Source: Oxytricha trifallax (taxonomy: Eukaryota; Ciliophora; Spirotrichea; Sporadotrichida; Oxytrichidae). Taken from it: a stretch of DNA of 64,000 bases. Positions 46,508 through 58,552 of this stretch are shown in pieces. How positions within the stretch are numbered: position 1 is the first letter of the stretch; each line of letters opens with the position of its first letter. Both the position numbers and the translations under genes were made by a program. The notes under the pieces were generated by a model. The model ran no database searches, was not told where the DNA came from, and saw only the letters and a program-made list of their open reading frames with translations. The stretch spans positions 1 through 64,000 of the forward strand of contig ARYC01000148.1 of NCBI GenBank assembly GCA_000711775.1, written 5' to 3'.

Positions 46508-49350
46508 TTTATTTTGGAGAAAATAAAAAATTAAACTTTTATCAAGATAGATAAGAGTTATTCATATATTATTTATAATTCATATAACATGTTTTTGGTA
46601 TCATCATCTAACTCTGCATGCATTTATTCTTCAAGATCGGGGTTATTGTCAAGGAATTCTTAAAACCTCAAAGTTTATATACTCTTAACTTCTTATTCAA
46701 AGACTTGATTTACTGGATAGCCTCTATTTTGCAGAATATAAACCAAGTACATTACCTTTTTCTCTCTAAGTCTGAAATAATTCACGTCTTAATGGAGTTA
46801 TTAGCACACCTGATTAAGTTCAAGATTTTATTGAAGTAAAGCATTTAAATCAGCAAGCAGCTGCTTTCTTGAACCATGTTTAGTAGGCATTTGACTGTGA
46901 GCCTATAGATTTGAAGTGCTAAGTTTATTAGAATTGTGGATTTATGAAGCAGCCCCAGTTCTATTTGAGTTAGAAAGCTACAAACTTTTGAAAGTATCAC
47001 TAATTGAAGCAGACTTGTTTACATTCACTAAATTCACTCCCTTAAATGATCCATAGTTGCCACTCAATCTTTCATTTTCTTAGATCAGATTTTCAATAGC
47101 ATTTTTCTTTTCCTCCATTTCATCCTTTATAGTTTGAATGTTTTTTTGAAGTTCTTCATTTTTAGATTTTTATTACTTTAATTCTATTTCCATAGCAGCT
47201 TTTTGATTAATAAGTTCATCATAAGATGGCTTTGAAGTTGGAGATGTTTGTTGCGACTCTTGGCTTTTCTTAATGTATTCGTCATAAGCAGATTTTATTT
47301 TAAGCAGTAAACTTCCAAAATTCTTGTCTCTCTTTATAATCTCATTGAAAGTTTGAGTGAAGGCTTGCATTTTCTTTCCTTCATTGTCAGAAGCTTCTTT
47401 TAATCTGTTTGTTAGCTATTTTTCTAAGTAAATGGCATCTGAAGTGAAAAATCCTTGATAATCTGGTTTTGACTCTTTATCTTGATTCATGCTTACAGTC
47501 AAATTGTTTATTTTAGGTTTATTCATTTAAGGTTATGATGAACTGGACGAAAAAGCTAAGGAAGGCTGTTACACTCCGTTTTAGTGATTATTATTGTATG
47601 AAGTGTTGAATGAATTGTTGAAAGATAGATTGAAATTAGTTTGAATTTCTGATTTTTTCTATCCAGAGTTCAAAAGTATCTTTTTAATCTTAGAGTCAGC
47701 TGATTATGAATTTTATTTTAGTAGATTTATGGTGCTACCATTTTTACTTGAATTTAATTCGAGTTCAATGGATGCAAGTCTATCATCTGCCATTTTTAAC
47801 AAAGCCTCTGCAGTAGATCCTTAACCAAAGCTTGATTATTCATTATGGTCACCCATAAAGTTCTTTTTATGAAGTGGTGGCTTGGGAAGTGCACTTTATG
47901 ATGTCTATTGTAAATTCTTCTTTTGTTAGAACTTGATTTATTTTATTGGAATAACCTTCTTTAAAGCATCCTTAGAGTTACTGCGTTCTTTTAAATCGTT
48001 CTAGGTAGAATTGTTTAAAGTAAAATTGAATCCAGTCATGCTCAGCTTGTCTTTAGATTTAATGATAGAGTTATTTTTTCCGGGAGATAAACTGCTAGAA
48101 GGCCTGATCTTCTTCTTTAACTTAACTTGTTGAATCTTTTTCTTTTCATTTCCAAGATTTCTGCCCTTTCCAAACTTTGATTAGTAGTTAGGAGAATCAC
48201 CAAAATTGTTTGAGTCTCCTAAGGGAGCACTATGATTAGTTTTCCCACTTTAGTGACTAAACAACGAAACAACTGATTTACCTCCAACATTCGTAAAGTC
48301 TGAAGGTGACTTCATTGCCTTGTCTTTCGATCTGCTTTTCGACTTTTTAATTTAGAACTGTCTCTTGCTATTTAGTTGTCTCGCTTCTTCGATACGTTCA
48401 AGAGAAGAGTTAGTTTAATAAGGTGGCTATTTTTGGCTTTATGCAGCAATTTATTGCATTTCTTACTAATGGGCAATATTGAATACAACATGCTTTGGCA
48501 TTGACTAACCAAAATTTATAGTTTTATTGAAATCATGATGTATGATCTATTGATGACTGCTGTTCTAAACAGTTGTCTGTTGTTAATTACTGATGTTAAT
48601 CATTTAATGAGTATTAATGTTTGAGACTCCACTTTAATCTATAATACTAGACTGGTTTGAGGGGCCCCATTTTATGAGATTTGGAGAGGGTCCTAGTTTT
48701 AATTAGCTACCAGGTTTCATAGGGGTAATGCTTCTTGAATTTTAAATTGATTGGCTTTTTAATTGTTAACTATTTTGCAAGCTTTAATCTTTGCTGTTTG
48801 ATCCATTATTTTGGCTATTTAGTAAAGAGTTTTGATATTCCTCCATAACTGATCTTTACTAACTATGACTTTAATACATGTTTGCAATTGGAGTCTAAGA
48901 TTGATTTTGTAAGCTGTTCATAAATAATGGCTGTTTAAGCTAAGTTAAACTATAAATAACAGGCTAATTTTACTAATAGCACTTTTAACTTTTAGACAAA
49001 TAATAGCTATGAAATAGAAAACAAAATAATGGTTATATCTATATAAATACCCTCATCATTAATACTTAATTTAAACCTAACTAATAATAAACTACCACCT
49101 CCAGTGATTCCTTGAAAGCTCAAGCTATTGTTATTACTATTAGTTGTCGTTTGATTCATGCTGTTAAGCGAGGAACTTTGATTTTTCTTTTTAATCACTA
49201 CAATTTTAGAATTCCCTCCCAACCTCGTCATCTAGAACGATTTTGATTCCATGTAGGGTGCTAACTTTTGATCGGCAAAGTTATCTATAGTAACAATTGA
49301 ATTACTGAAAATAATTTACCTTTTTGCTAAGATTCTTTGTGTTAAAACAT
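46485..49350 (-). CDS. Coiled-coil protein resembling TSNAXIP1 family
   Basis: Near the start lie SNSIVTIDNFADQKLAPYME and TRLGGNSKIVVIKKKNQSSS. A long Ser/Asn/Gln-rich central region follows, with several short introns. The C-terminal part is structured: QAFTQTFNEIIKRDKNFGSL, LLKIKSAYDEYIKKSQ, ELINQKAAMEIELKQQKSKN (coiled coil) and, after a linker, REKKVMYLVYILQNRGYPVN followed by QVFEQEV. The order resembles translin-associated factor X-interacting protein 1, a sperm/ciliary coiled-coil protein; this match is from memory of the pattern. The proposed end uses an intron at 46494-46536 and TGA 46485-46487, which lies inside the first exon of the next gene; without that intron the frame runs on to 46447. 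Confidence 0.5.
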
Positions 49351-49481
49351 ATTCATTCTTATATAATTTAAAGTAAATTGAGAATGTGCAATAAATTATT
49401 ATACAAATAGTTCTTTCATTGCGAATTACTATATATTATGGTATAACATATTGGAATAAAGTTTATTAATTAATTTTCTCT

Positions 49482-50640
49482 TCATTGCTTCTTTTTCTTC
49501 TGAATAGTCTTATCATCATAAATTTACTTCTTTATATTCTTTTTACTCTATTCTATCTTTTTATCTAATTTTGAATTCTATGTCTTTTAAGATGTCTCTT
49601 TATCTTAAATCATTTTCTAGTCAATTTGCTTAGTAGTGATTTATTTCTGAACTGTTTCTTACTCCTCCCAGTTATTCAATCTTGCATACGTCCTTAACTA
49701 TGATAAATATCCAAAATACATAAATATCGCATTGCCATAGAAAAAGATGGGGTAGTGTCTAAAGTCTTTCTAGTCAATAATGGTGAAACCCTTCACTTGT
49801 TAAGTACCGTGCCATAAATCGCTCAAATCTAAAGGCATTCTTATGCTTAATTTCTCCCCGAATAACATGAATTAGAGATACAAAATCATAAATGTCGTTA
49901 GAGTGTAAGGTAAGTAGAAGTTAGTGAAAATTGTCTAATTAAAATAACGTAAATCATTAAAAATAAGCTCTTCTAAGGAATGTCCGAAGAGGGAGAAGTT
50001 TATTTCTAAGAAGTATGCAATCACAAAAGCTGCTAAATTTCCATGGTATTATTATCAAATGGAAATTTATTCAAAATAATTTCTATAATAATGATCAAAA
50101 TAAGAATTTTAAAGAATACTAGAAGGCTTTATTGTATGATTAGAAAAGTCCAAATGGTAAATATATGACATAGTTCAATTACAGGAAACTCCATAGATAT
50201 TTGTATCTTTTGACTAATTTCCAATCCAAAAACTAGAATACTAAGGTAGCAATTGTCATAACAACTAGCATTTCTTTTATCTTAGTTATGCTAGTATACC
50301 CCACAAAAATAAGTGGGAATAGTGTAGGTTTTGCAAGGTTTCTAATCAAATTAAAGATGAAGTTTCTTGTGAATGACCTATTGTGCTTATTAATAATATT
50401 AATAATATTAATAATAATAGTAATAATAATTTTGATTTAAGAATTCTTTATTATTGATTGTAAGAGATTTAATTGTTTGCGCATTTTATTATGATGGCGT
50501 AGTGAGCAAACCATGGATGTTAGTACAATGGATAATATATACCATCGAGCAGGGTGACACTCCAAAAAACAGTTAATGCTATAATAAGTCCGAATATCAT
50601 TTCAGACCAAGTAACATTATATATTGCAGAAATTTAATCG
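49482..50640 (-). CDS. Multi-pass membrane protein, basic C-terminal tail
   Basis: Hydrophobic segments appear in order on the minus strand: MIFGLIIALTVFWSVTLLDG (about 50600), a HPWFAHYAII segment, FVGYTSITKIKEMLVVMTIA followed by TLVFWFLDW (about 50310-50220), FLQLNYVIYLPFGLF (about 50180) and TNFYLPYTLTTFMILYLQFM (about 49920-49860). A cytosolic-looking segment (DLWHGTQQVKGFTIIDQKDF) and a long Lys/Gln-rich tail end at TGA 49482-49484. Gaps of AT-rich sequence suggest at least two introns or IESs. The pattern faintly recalls AIG1-type membrane proteins, but I would not assign a family. The N-terminus is unresolved. Confidence 0.55.
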
Positions 50641-50894
50641 AATAGAAATTATTAATCTTTATTATAGTATATAATTTTCTCTTATATAATAGCCAGCCAC
50701 CCATTAAAATTAATTGCTTTATAATTATATTAATAAATTCAAATTTAAAGTACAAATGATAAGCAGTGACATAGAATTAAAAGTAACGAGAGTAATCAGG
50801 TATTTAACTTTAAATAAACGATGTTTCCCAATCAATTAAATTATAAATCTTATTACCAAACTATTAACGCACATACATTTAAAGCACACAAAAA

Positions 50895-53779
50895 ATGTCG
50901 ACTACAGCAACCACAAATCTTTAAAGCAGCAACCTTGTGAACCCAAACAATGCCGTTGTAACTACTCAAGAAGTTCAAAGAAACGTCTTCCTCAATGTAA
51001 AGAAAATGGAAGCCAGCACACCTGACGGGGCTCATACCATATACGTATATTCTGTAAGTATCAATCTACAGATTCACAAGTTAAAATATATGAAGTTAAT
51101 TGATAAGAAAGCCCATCATTAACACTTACTTCTCAATTTATAAAGAGCGTATTATTTATCTTTTTTGTAGATTGATGTGAAAGAGATTTCTATCATTGAC
51201 GTAACCTTAGATTTTTCAGAGGGTTTTAACATTCAAGTTGAGAATGCTTAAGATATGAAAATCTAAGCAACAGTTTAACCAATGCAATCAGATACTGTGG
51301 CAGTTGTCCGTGGGTATGATGAAACTTGGGCTAACCCATGCAGAGTCACGTAAGTCCCTATTTTATAATGAAACATGTTGTTTATATATTTTCCAATAGT
51401 ATAACTAAAAGAAGTCCACCCATTGAAGAACAAAGAACATATATAAAGAATCAATTGATTTAACTTGAAAGAGATGTATAAAAGAATGAGCTTTTCTGGA
51501 AAGATTTCCCTTTGAAGTCGGCCACTATTGACTAAATAAAAGAAAAATTGATCACTTAGGGATTGAATGCTAATTTTATTGATATTGACTTTCCTCCTCT
51601 AGATAAATCTATTCAAGAGTAAGTTTGACTTTGTATTAAACTTATATATAGTCCATCTAAAGGTTTAGCTTTTGACAGATTAATTCACTGGAGAAGACCA
51701 AAGGATTTTATGGAAGTTGATACAACTAATGGCCAACTCGACCCATAGGTATTCTCAAGAATTGACCCTATTATAAAAAATTTTAATTATTTAAATGTTT
51801 TTTAATCATAACGACATTCAACAAGGTTAATTAGCTGACAGTTGGTTCCTTTGTGCCCTGTCTAATTTAGCAGAGAGACCAGCTTTGATAGAAAGACTTT
51901 TCATAACTAAATAGTATAACGATTATGGTCTTTATCATTTAAGAATATGCAAGATCGGAAGAGCGTCGTGTAGGATGTTATTATTGATGATTACATTCCT
52001 TGTTATCCAAATGGAGGCCCAATTTTCTCAAGAAATAATGGAAGTGATCTTTGGGTTATGTTATTAGAAAAGGCTTATGCTAAATTACATGGAGGATACA
52101 AGAATCTAACAGGTGGAAAGCCATTCCATGCATTAATGGATCTTAGTGGATGCCCAACTATGAGTTTGAATTTCAATGATGCTAAAGTAAAGGAAATGAT
52201 TGGATCTGGAAAATTATGGAAACTACTAAAGCATTTTAGTGAAGAAAGCTATATCATAGCTGCTGGTACTCCTGTAGAAGAAATGTGGTTTGACAATATA
52301 AGAGATTAAGATGAAAACAGATAATCAAATAACGGACTTGTACCAGGGTTCGCTTACAGCATCATTCAAGCTAAAGAGTACAAAAGCCATAAACTGATTT
52401 AAATAAGAAATCCTTGGGGTAACTTTGAATGGAACGGTGACTGGAGCAACACCTCTGACCTTTGGACTTAAGAAATGGTAGACGTTATGAAACCAACTCT
52501 AGATTCATCTGATGGCACATTTTGGATGAATTTCAACGATTATGCTCAAAATTTCAGCAGTTTAGATGTATGCAGAGTTAGAAACTGGGAAGAATGCAGA
52601 ATGAGAGGGAGATTTGTTAGATTCTAAGATGCTGAAAATGCTACATTTGATTATGTTCAATCTATTTGGATTTATGCCTTAGATGTTCCAAGAAAATCTC
52701 ATGTAATTCTTACTCTAAACCAGGAAGACGAGAGAATTGAAGGAGTCTTACCAAGAAGATCATATATTGATATAGGACTTGCAATATTGAAGATGGATAA
52801 AGAACAAGGTTCTTCCCTACATATGCATAAAGATTATTAAGTTGATAGAAGTATAGAAATTGAAATGGTACTTGAACCAGGTTAATATATGATATAATTA
52901 ACTTTATATATGATTGTTCCAAGAACAACAGGAGTAGGCTTGAAGAAACCGGATACTACTAAAGATCTTGATCTAATAAGATTCTTAGATCAACAAGGAA
53001 ACCTTCATCCACTTTTAGCATCAACTATAAGTGACATTTTCTAAAAGTTTGATGTATCAGCAAACTAACTTATTGAACTGAAAGAGTTCAAGGCTTTCTA
53101 TGAAATTATTGGTAAACCATTAAACGCTGTAAAAGATGAAAATACTTTTAAAGAAGCTATTTTGAACAAATTCAATTCAACTGAGTAGGGTATCACCCTA
53201 AGAGGTTTCTATGAATGGTGGAAATAATAGATTATTGCTGAAGGGGATCCTACTATTTGGGAATGGATGGTCAAGCTTGGCTATGATAGAGATCTCAATT
53301 CACTTAGATCTAGAGTGTTTACTAAACTTCTCTTATTTTGAATATTTTTGAATTTTTACCAAAGTAAGTTTGCGACAGTTCAAAGTAGAAACCTTGAAAT
53401 AGAAGGCGGTAGTATCGAATGCAGAGTGAGAGATGCAATTCCCACAGATATTGACAGTAGAGTAAATGAGATGTTAATCGAAGCATTTGGTAAAGAATAT
53501 GGTACTGGAGACAACTACAAGCTCTTAGGTTACTAATCACCATCTACTCAAGCAATTACTCTTGGAATTAAAAATTTAAGTGCCACAAACCCATAAGAAT
53601 TAACTTTGGACTTGAATGAATGTGAGGATGATATTAAGCACAATTCAAAGAGCAGAGTAGTCAAAAAGGTCATTAAGCCAAATGAAATAGAGTTTATGAT
53701 GCACATTATCCCAGGCAAAAGCGGTTTTAATCCAAGATTAATTAGACATTCAGTCAAAGAATTGCCAGCTAAAAAGTGA
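50895..53779 (+). CDS. Calpain-like protein without catalytic Cys and His
   Basis: The start is MSTTATTNLQSSNLVNPNNA; an intron lies at 51054-51170. The protease core begins after a probable 19-bp IES near 51788: DIQQGQLADSWFLCALSNLA. Calpains have GxLGDCWF here; the catalytic Cys is replaced by Ser (codon 51840-51842). The His motif reads GLVPGFAYSI, with Phe at the His position (52349-52351); the Asn motif IRNPWGNFEWNGDWS is kept. A C2-like domain follows (RGRFVRFQDAENATFDYVQS), then a C-terminal EF-hand-like region and, after an intron near 53310-53363, a final domain ending at TGA 53777-53779. An adapter artefact at 51952-51974 breaks the frame. It is probably a regulatory pseudo-calpain. 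Confidence 0.88.
51952..51974 (+). other. Sequencing-adapter remnant (assembly artefact)
   Basis: The 23 bases from 51952 begin AGATCGGAAGAGCGTCGTGT and match exactly the start of a standard Illumina TruSeq adapter. They interrupt the calpain frame between LRICK and VIIDDYIPC, where the family has a short, non-cysteine-rich link (pattern CKDGEW..VIVDDY). The true genomic bases are missing here. Confidence 0.95.
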
Positions 53780-53879
53780 CAGCTTATATTATTGATAAAG
53801 AATTATGCTGATAAATATATATTTAAGCAATTTTGGAATTTTCATAAAGTACTTTAAAATTCATTTAAACTTAGCTTTT

Positions 53880-55188
53880 CAGATAGTAAATTCTTTAATA
53901 AAACTCTATAATCTGAAGTATTCTAAATCTTACATTCTTTATTTAGAATCTTAAATGACCATCGTAAGAAATGCATAAAAGAAATGAAACTCGCAGAGGC
54001 AATCAGAGCTCAATTGAAGTTTGATGATCTCAAAGCAAAAGAAATGCTAAGATAAATGTAAAACATGAGATAAGCTCAAGAGCAAGAATTGATCACAGTC
54101 GAAAATGCATAAAGAGCTTAATTTTTAGAGTTTTCATAAGCTTGGGATAACTATATGAGTGACTATGAAGCAACAGCATATCTATAATTGATAATAGATT
54201 ATTATATTTTAAGATTTTATTATATCCCTTGAGAAATTGAAAGAGAAACATATCTTAGAGGTATAGCAGCTGCATGAATAAATAAGAAAAGAATATAAAG
54301 TTAAACTGAAATTTACAAAAGAGCTTATGGAAATGCGAAAATAGGTGCAAACTCTGATCTCTCTAAAACGTTACGAGGAAGCTGAATCTATCAACAATTA
54401 GTGCAATGAATAAGAGCAATAAGAAAAGCAATTAATGGAGTCATAGATCGATGAGTAAATTCAAAGAGCAGAGGAAAGATTAAGAACGAAATAACAATTG
54501 GCATTAGCTGCTTTATTAAAAAGAATTCAGAGAGATAGAAATGAATAGCTTAAGCACAGGCAAATAGACTCACAAAGATTAATATAGAGAAACAAAAATC
54601 TGCTACTGGACTTATTGAATAAATAGAATATGGAAACTCGCAGGACTAACTAATTTCTACGTTTTGCACTAGGAGTGAGATCTCCAGATCGTAAAAACTA
54701 TTTTAAGAGCAAACTTTTTACTGCTCCAGAAGAAACTAAGTTAAAAATAGGTGGAGATGAGAACTCTCGAACTATGTACAATAATATGGGAAATAAAACT
54801 AACACTTCTTTTGCAGCTATTAAAAATCAGTAATAGTACAATAATAGAGCTAAGACTTCATACGGTAATCTAATTTCATTTCCTTAAATTCTTATTCTTA
54901 GTGGATAACCCTCGTAGCATTAGCATGGAAATGACAACGAACAACGAAACTTCAATAAATAAATCGTACACACGAGGTGCTTAGCGAATAAATGTTAAAA
55001 ACAGTTCAAACATGGGAAACACTACGAATTCCATGTTTTTAAATAACAGGAGCTCTATTGGCAATAAAACGAGAGGCAGTGAGGAAAATAATACAGCTTA
55101 TGGGGCATTTAATGGGGCGACTTCGAATTAAAGTAATAGTAGAATTATAAGCTAAAAAGAAGTCAAACTGCCTTCTATAAAATAGTGA
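53880..55188 (+). CDS. Coiled-coil protein, C-terminal low-complexity tail
   Basis: The first coding block reads SDSKFFNKTLQSEVFQILHS, then AEAIRAQLKFDDLKAKEMLR and QFLEFSQAWDNYMSDYEATA. After a short AT-rich insert (about 54190-54230, IES or intron) it continues EKLKEKHILEVQQLHEQIRK, KRYEEAESINNQCNEQEQQE and KQQLALAALLKRIQRDRNEQ, a long charged coiled coil. It ends with a Ser/Asn/Thr-rich tail (about 54900 onward) and TGA 55186-55188. The conserved coiled-coil block looks like a ciliary or cytoskeletal protein, but I cannot name it. The true N-terminus before 53880 is not identified. It is the last gene inside the NAA15-splitting interval. Confidence 0.65.
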
Positions 55189-56140
55189 CTAAAAACAATT
55201 TAAATAAATACTTAAGAAATGATGAGTAATCTTTTGAGGGGAGTTTCATTCATCAGAAGTGTTAAAAAATTAAAAAAAATTATTTATATATTGATTTACA
55301 AAATTTTTTCCAATTTTTTATGATTTTCTTTAGATTTTTTGGAAATAAAATTAATTACAGTTACTATTACCATGCTTATTTAAACCAAAATTATTTTTGA
55401 CTGTTACTTTTAATATAATAATTAAAAATATGAACATCATTAAATATAAAATTTATATTTTTTTATAAAATAAATAAATATAGAAACTTAATGATGTTAA
55501 AGAAATAATATCGTTTGATGTAATTTAATGTTTCAATTTTAATTTAATTAACTATAATTGTTATAACTACAAAAATCCCAAAAGTTTAAAGACATTTAAG
55601 AAATAAAAATATTTAAGAGCTAAATTTCATAAGTGTTTTCGTGATAAAAATATTTCAATTATTATTTCCAACTTATATTACTTAATACAAGGGATAACTT
55701 AAACCCCTTTCTCTTTTATAATATTTATCTGAGCATTGTGAATTTTTATCATTCCTTCTTTAATTTATAATGAGTTATCTTAAATGATTATTAAATTCCT
55801 GCAATTGTAAAAAAAAAGATTATAAATTGTGGAATTTTGTTGATAAAGCTTTAGCTCTATATTATTATAGTCAAAGTACTAAATGTACAAGATCATAAAT
55901 CACAATACGAACATCTTCTTCTAATATATTTTTGTATTAAATAAAAAACTCATTTTTTTACTCAATATAGATTTTTACTTAACTCAGGCAAAATAGATAT
56001 TTTTCAATGGGATATAAAACATCCTTCAAAGGATATGTATGCCAAATAGCAATGTCCAAAGATTTTCATTCATTAAACATGTTTAAATCTATGAGCGACA
56101 TTCCTTTTTAATATGATATATGAAATATTTCAATTACTGT
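55189..56140. other. AT-rich spacer before the second NAA15 segment
   Basis: These 952 bp lie between the coiled-coil gene's stop and the NAA15 pointer. They are extremely AT-rich with no ORF I would call and no repeat matching elsewhere in the window. Functionally this is the right end of the 24.4-kb interval eliminated or excluded when NAA15 is assembled. Confidence 0.5.
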
Positions 56141-56620
56141 AAACTTTTGAATGCTCTAAAAGCTGTTATTTGTTTGGATGAAAGACACCCAACCTACGAA
56201 AAGACAATCACATCTAAGATAAGATTCTTGAAGCACTGGCACTCCCTGACAGAAGAGCAACGTAGAACTGCCATCCCAGATGAAAGATTATTCAAGACAG
56301 CAATGAAAGAAATAGAATCTCTAAATTTGAATGACGAAGCCTCATTAAGAGATTTACTTGAGAAATAAGCAACAGATCACTCAAACTCTGTAGAACACGT
56401 TCATGAGTATATTAAATCTGCTACTCAGATATTCGGAGAGAAAGATATTCAAAAATATGAGACATTAGCTTTAAAGGCACTTGAAACTGATCAAGATAGA
56501 AATTCAAAGGTTTATGCTGCTGCCAATACATTTAGAAGACTTAAGAAGTTAGGTTCAACTGCAGTCAGTTACAAAGCCAAAGCTGAAGAATTGTTCAAAT
56601 TTGCAAAGATTTTTGAGTGA
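56141..56620 (+). CDS. NAA15: Naa15 C-terminal segment (last NAA15 MDS)
   Basis: The segment opens with the pointer TAAACTTTTGAATG and reads KLLNALKAVICLDERHPTYE, TSKIRFLKHWHSLTEEQRR, KYETLALKALETDQDRNSKV and YAAANTFRRLKKLGSTAVSY, ending at TGA 56618-56620. It corresponds to the Naa15 C-terminus, where the family has a helical block around HPWLHECMIRLF and a terminal [20 protein letters not shown]-like helix pair. It has no ATG-initiated N-terminus of its own and starts mid-domain exactly where 31742 stops, so it is the missing part of the gene at 28880. An upstream ATG at 56120 is fortuitous. Confidence 0.92.
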
Positions 56621-57061
56621 GTAATCACTTCAATTTAAGGAATTAAATTTAATTATATTGTGTTTACATAATAATAACTCATCTTATTCAATGAATATGC
56701 TAATTAAAATTAAAGAATAAAATGGTATTAATGTAAAGATATTCTGAGTGAAATGTGAATGAACTGAAGTATTTAATTACAAATTCAAATTATTACAATA
56801 ATATAATAGTTAATAATAATTATAATTTATTATTATTATTAAATTAAAGTGGAATTTCAGCAATATAGCAGATTTATTATAATCTAAAACTAAAATTTTT
56901 TTGTAAAAGATACAACTACATGGTTAAATATTTGGGGAATTCATTTTTTATTGATAATTTAATAATTACTAAACTAATTAGATATACATCGAAATATTTA
57001 AAAATATTATTAAAATCTTGAATAATTGAATAATTACAAAGACAATTTTTATATATTTTTT
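56621..57061. other. AT-rich intergenic region
   Basis: These 441 bp lie between the NAA15 stop and the next plus-strand start. The sequence is almost pure A/T with several TAA/TTA runs near 56795-56850. No gene or structured repeat is seen. Confidence 0.4.
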
Positions 57062-58359
57062 ATGGAGACATCACTTGTAAAGGCATAAAACTACACTGTA
57101 GAAGGCATCCTAAAGCTGATTGAAGATGAGTACAACTCAAGCGCTGCAAGCGAAAATTTCAGGCAACTATTATTGAAATTCGAGAGAATCATTTGTTTGG
57201 AGTTTGGTGTGAAACCAAGTATCAGTGAAGAGATCAAAGCAAAACACTTTCATTTCAAAATAGTTTTTGAATTTAGGCTTTATTTAATGGGTCACTTTTA
57301 ATTTTAAGGATTATATAAAAATCATGCAAAAATCACATATTTAACACCCTTTCTCCTTATTTCGTTTTTAACTAAAAAAATAAAGCTCAGAATTAGCAAG
57401 AAATCGACTAGAGACTGCAAATGATGTTAGATTAAGAGAAGTTGGCACTTCAGGGAAAGTAATATTTCTATCTATATTTATTTTATATATTATCAGGCTA
57501 GAGACATGCAAGAGATAAATGCTTGATATCATCTTTGATGTGCATGGAATACTGGAGGATTCAGAAATAAATTTGGGAATTTCAATAGCTAAGAATCTTT
57601 CAAAAGTTACCTAATTTGAAAGTAATGATAAAATCAAACATATCCGTGATTTAACCTCAATTTTATAGCTAAGAGCCCAATCATGTACAACAGAGGCAAG
57701 AGACACTGTCAAACTGAAGGTAGTGATGATGTCGAGGAAGAGTTGAAGAATGAAAATTCAGTAAAGATGCCTGATGCTTCAAACGATCGTGCTATTAAAG
57801 TGGCTTAATTTGATCATCCTCCTCTAAACTACGGTGAAAGCATGAGTTATATGATCGATTTTCAAGACGATTTGGAGTCAATTAATGCAGCTACTTAAAG
57901 TTAACAAGTTGAAGAACATGAGAGCCAAGAGAGTCCTCCCTCTGAAATTACTGACTTATCTCTACCTTAAAACTCATCTCAAAGAAGTTAAGCAGAAGCA
58001 ATCACCTAATAGCTGTTGTTAAAGCAAAAAATTGCTTAGAATAAGCTATTTATTTAGGTACTAAGAGACCAAGGATACAGTAAAGAGGAAATCGCAATAC
58101 TATAAAATTCATCATCCAAGGTCAAGAAGGACGTAATCACAGTGCATTTCATGAACAGGGTTAATTAGTAGGTTTTAAATTATATAAAAAATCAAAGTTT
58201 TTAATAATTATTGTTTTTGATGATTATTTTAAATTTGAATTAATTAATAGGAACGATGTTGGTGTTTCCGATCGAGATGTTGGTTTTGCATTCCTACAGA
58301 TTTAAGAAGTGGAATTATTTCGACTATTATTACAATTTGTGGATTGTATTATGGGGTGA
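57062..58359 (+). CDS. Hypothetical protein with acidic Ser/Glu-rich region
   Basis: The start is METSLVKAQNYTVEGILKLI, then FERIICLEFGVKPSISEEIK. After introns (about 57243-57383 and 57459-57496) come SELARNRLETANDVRLREVG, DIIFDVHGILEDSEINLGIS and, in a further frame, RGKRHCQTEGSDDVEEELKN and HESQESPPSEITDLSLPQNS. A helical segment, QKIAQNKLFIQVLRDQGYSK, follows. A last exon encodes NDVGVSDRDVGFAFLQIQEV and ends at TGA 58357-58359. It has a short helical N-terminus, an acidic disordered middle and a helical end. No family was recognised, and intron placement is approximate. Confidence 0.55.
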
Positions 58360-58552
58360 CGAGTTTATTTAAAAATTAGACATAAAACCCCAAACACTTT
58401 ATTTACACTTTATATACTATATAAATAATTGAGAATTTAGACTTAATTCATTATTAATAAAAATTATTAAGAGGATTTTAGGACAAATATATGAATAATG
58501 AATAAATTCTTAGGACAATCTAATTGAAAGAAATTTTTTTTAATGAAAGTAT

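Noticed and set aside
50393..50430. AAT/AATAAT repeat as a CRISPR-like or functional array
   Set aside because: It is a simple AT-rich trinucleotide microsatellite without spacers, in a eukaryotic germline context.
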